Below are positions 5,515-10,184 of a stretch of 10,184 nt of DNA, piece by piece. The position numbers and the translations under genes are program-made. The stretch lies in NCBI GenBank assembly GCA_002387725.1, contig DGKK01000034.1, positions 13,145 through 23,328 on the forward strand, given 5' to 3'. The first letter of the stretch is position 1. Every line of letters begins with the position of its first letter. The notes under the pieces were generated by a model, which saw only the letters and a list, made by a program, of their open reading frames with translations, was not told the DNA's origin and ran no database searches. Source of the DNA: Nitrospirae bacterium UBA4572 (GTDB lineage Bacteria; Nitrospirota; Leptospirillia; Leptospirillales; Leptospirillaceae).

Positions 5515-7025
5515 TGGATCGGGAGTCCCTTCCGGACAGCGAGGTTGTCTACACCGTGGCCGAGTTAGCCGGCTCCGTCCGTCAAGGAATCGACCGGCTG
5601 TTTCCCGGTCCGGTCTCCCTCACGGGCGAGCTGTCGAATGTGAAGCTCTCCCAGCCCTCGGGCCATTATTACTTTTCAATCCGGGATGCGGTGGCCAGCC
5701 TCCGGGGAGTGATGTTTCGCTCCGCCGCCCGGAGCCTTTCCTTTCAGCCCGCGGAGGGGCTCAAGGTTCTTCTTCGGGGGCGCCTCTCCTACTATGAAGC
5801 CCGGGGAGAGGTCCAGATTGTCGTCGACCGGATGGGCCCGGCAGGCCTCGGCCTGTTCTTTCAGGAGTTTGCAAGGGTTCGGGATCTTCTGGCCAAGGAA
5901 GGCGCCCTTTCGCCCGAACGGAAGCGTCCCATTCCCGTCTTTCCCCGAAAGGTGGCTCTGATCACCTCCCCCCAGGGAGCGGCGGTCTGGGATTTTCTTC
6001 GAATCTGCGACCAGCAGAACCGCCTCGTCCCCGTCGTTGTCATCCCGGCAAGGGTCCAGGGATTCGAGGCGGCCACTGATCTTCTCCGCGCCTTTTCTGA
6101 AGTGCCCCATCTGCCCGGCGTCGATGTCGTGGTCCTGACCCGGGGAGGAGGATCGGCGGAAGATCTGATGGTCTACAATCGGGAGGATGTGGCTCGGGCC
6201 ATCCTTGCTTGTCCCGTTCCGGTGGTCACCGCCATCGGCCATGAGGTGGATGTCAGCGTGGCCGATCTCGTGGCCGATCTTCGGGTGGCGACTCCGACGG
6301 AGGCGGCCAAGAGAGTCTTCTTCGATGGCGCTCAGCTTATGGAGACGGCGATTTTGTCCCGCCGACGGATTCTCGGGGCCTTTTCCTCCCGGCTTAGAGA
6401 GGAGCAAGGTCGCCTGCGAGCCTTTCGGGAGGGGGCCGGTCATCTTTCCCGTCGGATCTCCCGACTCCATCTTGCCCTTGTCAGGGGGCAGGAGGGCTTG
6501 TCCCAGCTGATACAGGGAAAGGTGGGGCGCCTTTCGGGAGACCTTCGGGATCTGGCCGGGCGTCTTGTCCACCCCTCCTCCCAGATCATCCGGCAGGGCC
6601 GGAGGCTTTCCGAGAGGGCCGGATACCTTGTCCGCCTTTTTCTTGCTCGCCTGTCGTCCGAGCGGACGGCCATGCTGGGCTTTCAGCACCGTCTCGACAG
6701 GCCCGATCCGATAGGAGTGGGGATTCTCAGGGAAAGACATGCCCGCTTGAAAAATGGCCTGGCCCTGGCCATGGGAAATCGCCTGTCCAGGGAGGACCGG
6801 ACATTTGTTATCCTCCGGAGCGGCCTTTTTTCCCATGATCCGGGGCGGCCCCTGGCGAGCGGCTTCTTTTTGCTTTCGCGTCCGGAAAGCGGGACCCTGG
6901 TCACGGCATCAAATCCCCCATCGGTCGGTGACACGCTTCTGGGAAAGACCCGCCACCTCTCGCTCTCGCTGAAGGTGATCGATGTGCGGGCAGAGTCCGA
7001 AGAGAAAAATGGTCGCAACACCTAA
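5514..7025 (+). CDS. xseA: Exodeoxyribonuclease VII large subunit
   Basis: XseA is the catalytic subunit of exonuclease VII, which degrades single-stranded DNA from both ends into short oligonucleotides, with several XseB per XseA. The 503-residue product has an N-terminal OB fold (about 11-108, with GELSNVKLSQPSGHYYFSIRD and GVMFR), then the catalytic domain with VALITSPQGAAVWD (147-160), TRGGGSAEDL (209-218) and GHEVDVSVADLVADLR (242-257), a long helical arm rich in Arg and Leu (about 265-410), and a C-terminal beta segment with the SGFFLLSR and GDTLLG elements matching the family's RGY...GD end. It is roughly 50 residues longer than the E. coli protein, mostly in the helical arm. GTG at 5514 overlaps the ymdB stop by 1 nt, with GGGAG (5501-5505) 8 nt upstream. 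xseB follows 20 bp downstream. Confidence 0.96.
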   Translation: MDRESLPDSEVVYTVAELAGSVRQGIDRLFPGPVSLTGELSNVKLSQPSGHYYFSIRDAVASLRGVMFRSAARSLSFQPAEGLKVLLRGRLSYYEARGEVQIVVDRMGPAGLGLFFQEFARVRDLLAKEGALSPERKRPIPVFPRKVALITSPQGAAVWDFLRICDQQNRLVPVVVIPARVQGFEAATDLLRAFSEVPHLPGVDVVVLTRGGGSAEDLMVYNREDVARAILACPVPVVTAIGHEVDVSVADLVADLRVATPTEAAKRVFFDGAQLMETAILSRRRILGAFSSRLREEQGRLRAFREGAGHLSRRISRLHLALVRGQEGLSQLIQGKVGRLSGDLRDLAGRLVHPSSQIIRQGRRLSERAGYLVRLFLARLSSERTAMLGFQHRLDRPDPIGVGILRERHARLKNGLALAMGNRLSREDRTFVILRSGLFSHDPGRPLASGFFLLSRPESGTLVTASNPPSVGDTLLGKTRHLSLSLKVIDVRAESEEKNGRNT

Positions 7026-7045
7026 TATCCCGGAATGGAGAGACG

Positions 7046-7369
7046 ATGGAAATACCCGGTGAGGAAGGTCGGCCAGGAAAGCCCCGCAAGGCTTCTGAGA
7101 TGAAGGATATCGGCAGGACTCCTTCCGACGCAGAGCCGGTCCGATCTTTTGAGGAGAAGATGAAGCGCCTTGAGGAGATTGTGCGGGTCATGGAGCAGGG
7201 GGATCGCCCACTTGAGGAATCATTGACACTGTTCGAGGAGGGAGTGGCCCTCTCCGACCAGTGTCAGAAGATCCTTGAGGAAGCCGAGAGAAAGGTGTCG
7301 ATCCTCCTTTCCTCATCGAAGGAAAATGGGGGAGCCTCGGTGGAGGCCCCCTTTCGAAGAGAGAGTTAG
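7046..7369 (+). CDS. xseB: Exodeoxyribonuclease VII small subunit
   Basis: XseB is a small helical protein that binds along the XseA arm and is needed for stable exonuclease VII. The conserved core is residues 33-90: SFEEKMKRLEEIVRVMEQGD, then PLEESLTLFEEGVALSDQCQ and ILEEAERKV, all textbook XseB. The product is 107 residues against about 80 for E. coli, because of an N-terminal extension of about 30 polar residues that looks disordered and a short C-terminal tail. ATG at 7046 has GGAG (7037-7040) 5 nt upstream. A second in-frame ATG at 7100 would give a shorter protein but lacks a comparable ribosome binding site, so the longer form is preferred. It lies directly after xseA, its obligate partner, and before ispA, a common xseA-xseB-ispA-dxs order. 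Confidence 0.94.
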   Translation: MEIPGEEGRPGKPRKASEMKDIGRTPSDAEPVRSFEEKMKRLEEIVRVMEQGDRPLEESLTLFEEGVALSDQCQKILEEAERKVSILLSSSKENGGASVEAPFRRES

Positions 7370-7383
7370 GGAATCCGGAGAGT

Positions 7384-7418
7384 CCGGGAGGGAGGTCCTC
7401 CCGGTCAAATCATTTTTT
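7384..7418 (+). terminator. Perfect hairpin and T-run between xseB and ispA (attenuator or processing site)
   Basis: CCGGGAGG (7384-7391) and CCTCCCGG (7397-7404) form a perfect 8-bp stem with a 5-nt loop. Six T (7413-7418) follow after an 8-nt gap. The gap is too long for a strong intrinsic terminator, so partial termination, mRNA processing or protection of the 3' end of the xseB message are options. It is the only strong local hairpin between genes of this operon. Confidence 0.45.
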
Positions 7419-7440
7419 GTCAGTCGAAAGGACAAGTCGG

Positions 7441-8334
7441 TTGGAAATCACGGCCTACCTCGATATGCAGAAGAAACGTGTGGACAAGGCCCTTGAAGCC
7501 CTTTTCGAACGGGAACTTTCCCGGGAATACGGACGTCTGGCCGAAGGGATCCGGTACAGCCTCCTGGCCGGAGGAAAACGGATTCGGCCGGTTCTGGCGC
7601 TGGCCGCCATCGAGGCGGTGGGGGGAGACGGAGAATCCCTTCTTCCCCTGACACTGCCACTCGAACTTGTGCATACCTATTCCCTTGTTCATGACGATCT
7701 TCCCGCCATGGACAACGACGATCTGCGTCGGGGCCGGCCGACCAATCATGTGGTCTATGGGGAGGCGGCGGCGATTTTGGCGGGGGATGCCCTTCTTACC
7801 CATGCGTTTACCCTACTCTCGGATCCTGTGTATGATAAAGTATTGCCCGCCTCCCGGAGGATGGAGGTGGTCCATGAGCTTTCCTCTGCCTCCGGCCTCT
7901 GCGGAATGGTGGGAGGTCAGTTTCTCGATATTGTTTCGGAGGGGAAGAACCTGACCCTTCCGGAGCTCGAAAATCTCCATCGTCATAAGACCGGGGCCCT
8001 CCTCAGGGCCTCGGTGCGCATCGGAGGGATCCTTGCGGGGGCCTCTTCCGAATGGGTCGAGGCGTTGACGCGATACGGCGAGGCGGTGGGAATTGCCTTC
8101 CAGATCGCGGACGATCTTCTCGATGTTTTGGGAACGGCCGAGGAGTTGGGAAAGGCGGCACAAAAAGATGCCGGAAAAAGCAAGAATACTTACCCCGGAC
8201 TGGTCGGCATCGACCGGGCCCGGATCCTTGCAGAAGAAAAGTGCAGGGAGGCCCATGAGGCCGTGGCCGTCTTCGGATCGAAGGGGGAGCCACTCGCCCG
8301 CATTGCCTCCTATATCATAGAAAGAAGGAATTAA
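7441..8334 (+). CDS. ispA: Short-chain polyprenyl (farnesyl/geranylgeranyl) diphosphate synthase
   Basis: The enzyme condenses DMAPP with IPP to make farnesyl, or possibly geranylgeranyl, diphosphate in the cytoplasm. I start it at TTG 7441, which has AAGGA (7428-7432) 8 nt upstream and gives 297 residues, like E. coli IspA (299). The frame also allows TTG 7417 (8 residues more), but that codon lies in the T-run and lacks a near ribosome binding site. Motifs: LLAGGKRIRP (41-50) for IPP binding; first Asp-rich motif HDDLPAMDNDDLRRGRPTNH (84-103) with the two-residue insertion of bacterial FPP synthases; GMVGGQFLDI (155-164); HRHKTGALLRASV; second Asp-rich motif QIADDLLD (221-228); and the KDAGKSKNTYPGL loop. 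Product chain length is not certain from motifs alone. The stop overlaps dxs by 1 nt (TAATG), linking it with the precursor pathway. Confidence 0.94.
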   Translation: MEITAYLDMQKKRVDKALEALFERELSREYGRLAEGIRYSLLAGGKRIRPVLALAAIEAVGGDGESLLPLTLPLELVHTYSLVHDDLPAMDNDDLRRGRPTNHVVYGEAAAILAGDALLTHAFTLLSDPVYDKVLPASRRMEVVHELSSASGLCGMVGGQFLDIVSEGKNLTLPELENLHRHKTGALLRASVRIGGILAGASSEWVEALTRYGEAVGIAFQIADDLLDVLGTAEELGKAAQKDAGKSKNTYPGLVGIDRARILAEEKCREAHEAVAVFGSKGEPLARIASYIIERRN

Positions 8335-10184
8335 TGGGATCCATTCTGGAAAACATTAGCGGTCCGGACGATGTCAAAAGCCTTCCCGTGGGGGACCTTC
8401 CCGTCCTGGCCAAGGAAATCCGGGAAGAGATGATCCGGGTCCTGTCAGGAATCGGGGGACACTTCGGGGGAGGGCTGGGGGTTGTCGAGCTGACTCTGGC
8501 TCTCCATCGCGTTTTTGATACCACGCGGGACAGGATTGTCTGGGATGTGGGACACCAGGCCTATCCCCACAAGATGCTCACGGGACGACTGGGGGCCCTT
8601 CCAACCATCCGGCAGTGGAATGGACTCTGCGGATTCCCCAAGCGTGAGGAGAGCCCCCACGATGCCTTTTCGGCAGGGCATGCAGGGACTTCAGTCTCTG
8701 CAGCGTTGGGAATGGCGGAGGCCCGCGATGTGCTGGGAGACTCATACCATGTGATTGCCGTCATCGGAGACGGCTCCCTGACTGCGGGGATGGCCATGGA
8801 GGCTCTCAATCAGGCCGGGGCCCGAAAGAAAAAGCTTCTTGTGATCCTAAACGACAACAATCTGTCGATCTCGGAAAATGTGGGAGCTCTTTCCTCCTAC
8901 CTGGCCCGGATCTCGGCAGATCCGATGATCGATGAGATGAAGAGAAAGACGGGGGCCATCCTGCGGGATATCCCGGTGATCGGGGATCAGGTGGCCCGCT
9001 TTGCCCGGGTGGCCCATGGACAGATGGTCGGGATGATCTCTCCTCCGGGCCAGTGGTTCGAGGAGATGGGTCTCTCTTATGTGGGCCCTCTCGATGGCCA
9101 CGATCTTCCCCTTCTGATCGAGACCCTGTCGGCCCTCAAGGACCGGCCCGGCCCTGTCCTCCTCCATGTGCGCACCGTCAAGGGGAAGGGATACGAACCG
9201 GCGGAGAAAAGCCCCATCGCCTTCCACGGCGTGGGACCCTTCGATCCGGAAACGGGGATTTTCAAGAAGAAATCCGGCGGTCCCCCGGCTTACACCAAGG
9301 TCTTCGGTCAGGCGATGATCGAACTTGCCCGGGAGATTCCCGAGCTCTTTGCGATAACGGCGGCCATGCCCGAAGGAACGGGGCTGTCCGACTTTGCCAA
9401 GCTGTTTCCCGAGCGTTTTGTCGATGTGGGGATCGCCGAGCAGCATGCGGTCACCCTGGCCGGAGGCATGGCGGCCCAGGGCCTACGACCGGTGGCCGCG
9501 ATCTATTCGACCTTTCTGCAGCGGGCCTATGATCAGGTCGTTCACGACATCTGTCTTCAGAATCTCCCGGTTCTCTTTGCGCTCGATCGGGGAGGACTTG
9601 TGGGCGAGGATGGCCCGACCCATCACGGGGTTTTCGACATCGCTTATCTTCGTCATATCCCCAACCTTGTCCTGATGGCCCCCAAGGACGAGAATGAGCT
9701 TCGCAAGATGCTGTGGACTGCCCTTCACCTTCCCGGACCTGCCGCCATCCGCTACCCCCGGGGAGAGGCCTTGGGAGTGCCCCTCGACTCGGGCTTCACG
9801 GCCATCCCGGTAGGGAAGGCCGAGATGCTTCGGGATGGCCACGACCTGGTCTTTCTGGCCTATGGCTCGATGGTCTCGGTGGCCATGGAGTCGGCCCGAC
9901 TCCTGCAGGAAGAGGGAATCGAAGCAGGGGTGGTCAACATGCGATTTGCCAAGCCGCTGGATACGGAGCTTCTGACGGAGATCTGCCGCCAGGCGCCCCT
10001 GCTTGTGACCGTCGAGGAGGGGGTTGTCATGGGAGGCTTCGGGTCGGCCGTCCTGGAGTTCCTGGCCGCCTCGGATCTTCTGTCCCGGGTTCGGGTTCGG
10101 CAGGCCGGCATTCCGGACCATTATGTCGAACATGGAGCTCCTGGGATCCTGCGGGATTCGGTGGGCCTGACGGCGCCGAAGCTT
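8334..10184 (+). CDS. dxs: 1-deoxy-D-xylulose-5-phosphate synthase (3' end beyond window)
   Basis: Dxs is the thiamine-diphosphate enzyme that joins pyruvate and glyceraldehyde 3-phosphate, the first step of the MEP isoprenoid pathway; DXP also feeds thiamine and pyridoxal synthesis. The frame is open without interruption to the last base: 617 codons of an expected 620-640, so only the extreme C-terminus is missing. Motifs: WDVGHQAYPHK (70-80); the ThDP site GDGSLTAG (145-152) to NDNNLSIS (173-180); FEEMGLSYVGPLDGHD; catalytic GIAEQHAV (Glu369); YSTFLQRAYDQVVHD; GLVGEDGPTHHG; AIRYPRG; and the C-terminal VEEGVVMGGFGS. ATG 8334 overlaps the ispA stop by 1 nt, with AAGGA (8325-8329) 4 nt upstream. 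The usually invariant GHSSTS reads GHAGTS (115-120), a mild divergence near the active site. Co-transcription with ispA places precursor supply and chain elongation together. Confidence 0.97.
   Translation, partial: MGSILENISGPDDVKSLPVGDLPVLAKEIREEMIRVLSGIGGHFGGGLGVVELTLALHRVFDTTRDRIVWDVGHQAYPHKMLTGRLGALPTIRQWNGLCGFPKREESPHDAFSAGHAGTSVSAALGMAEARDVLGDSYHVIAVIGDGSLTAGMAMEALNQAGARKKKLLVILNDNNLSISENVGALSSYLARISADPMIDEMKRKTGAILRDIPVIGDQVARFARVAHGQMVGMISPPGQWFEEMGLSYVGPLDGHDLPLLIETLSALKDRPGPVLLHVRTVKGKGYEPAEKSPIAFHGVGPFDPETGIFKKKSGGPPAYTKVFGQAMIELAREIPELFAITAAMPEGTGLSDFAKLFPERFVDVGIAEQHAVTLAGGMAAQGLRPVAAIYSTFLQRAYDQVVHDICLQNLPVLFALDRGGLVGEDGPTHHGVFDIAYLRHIPNLVLMAPKDENELRKMLWTALHLPGPAAIRYPRGEALGVPLDSGFTAIPVGKAEMLRDGHDLVFLAYGSMVSVAMESARLLQEEGIEAGVVNMRFAKPLDTELLTEICRQAPLLVTVEEGVVMGGFGSAVLEFLAASDLLSRVRVRQAGIPDHYVEHGAPGILRDSVGLTAPKL

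Noticed and set aside
5676..6836. Minus-strand frame (386 codons) opposite xseA
   Set aside because: It shadows the conserved xseA frame, and its composition and lack of motifs fit an antisense artefact.
1..10184. Mobile element, CRISPR array, tRNA, or defence/toxin system
   Set aside because: I saw no transposase or integrase motifs, no regularly spaced repeats, no tRNA-like cloverleaf and no foreign-looking gene. Every sizeable frame used is a known housekeeping family.

Overview
The window is a stretch of conserved bacterial housekeeping DNA, all coding on the + strand, with GC-rich codon use, frequent GTG/TTG starts and tight gene packing. The sequence alone does not fix the taxon. The mix of a proteobacterial-style zapA-6S RNA block with RNase Y and YmdB, and the general protein style, would suit a Gram-negative lineage outside the classical Proteobacteria. 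A Nitrospirota/Leptospirillum-like host is my guess, not a demonstrated fact.

Layout. (1) 1-1156, envelope and division: the C-terminal catalytic part of a Slt-type lytic transglycosylase (cut by the window start), then a small coiled-coil protein placed where ZapB-like genes sit, then ZapA. (2) About 1167-1351, non-coding: a 6S RNA (ssrS), recognisable from its closing stem, apical motif and 184-nt size, ending in a U-run and with a plausible promoter inside the zapA tail. (3) 1468-2823: RarA, an AAA+ ATPase of stalled-fork processing, behind a strongly pyrimidine-rich gap. (4) 2824-3068: a 245-bp gap with a consensus -10 box and a GC-rich hairpin in the presumed leader of the next operon. 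(5) 3069-10184: rny, ymdB, xseA, xseB, ispA and dxs. These are overlapping or closely spaced and probably co-transcribed, except that a strong hairpin sits between xseB and ispA. dxs runs off the right edge.

How the genes work together: slt and zapA link peptidoglycan remodelling with Z-ring assembly. 6S RNA tunes sigma-70 RNA polymerase. RarA and exonuclease VII act in DNA repair and recombination. RNase Y and YmdB act in RNA turnover and signalling. IspA and Dxs supply isoprenoids: Dxs makes the first MEP-pathway intermediate and IspA makes farnesyl or geranylgeranyl diphosphate, for example for quinones and undecaprenyl phosphate.

I found no mobile element, CRISPR array, toxin-antitoxin or defence gene, and no convincing undescribed system. 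The observations most worth checking are the 6S RNA with its neighbours zapA and rarA, a pair of mutually exclusive helices inside that RNA, the structured rny leader, the xseB-ispA hairpin with the ispA start site, and the altered sensor-1 region of RarA.
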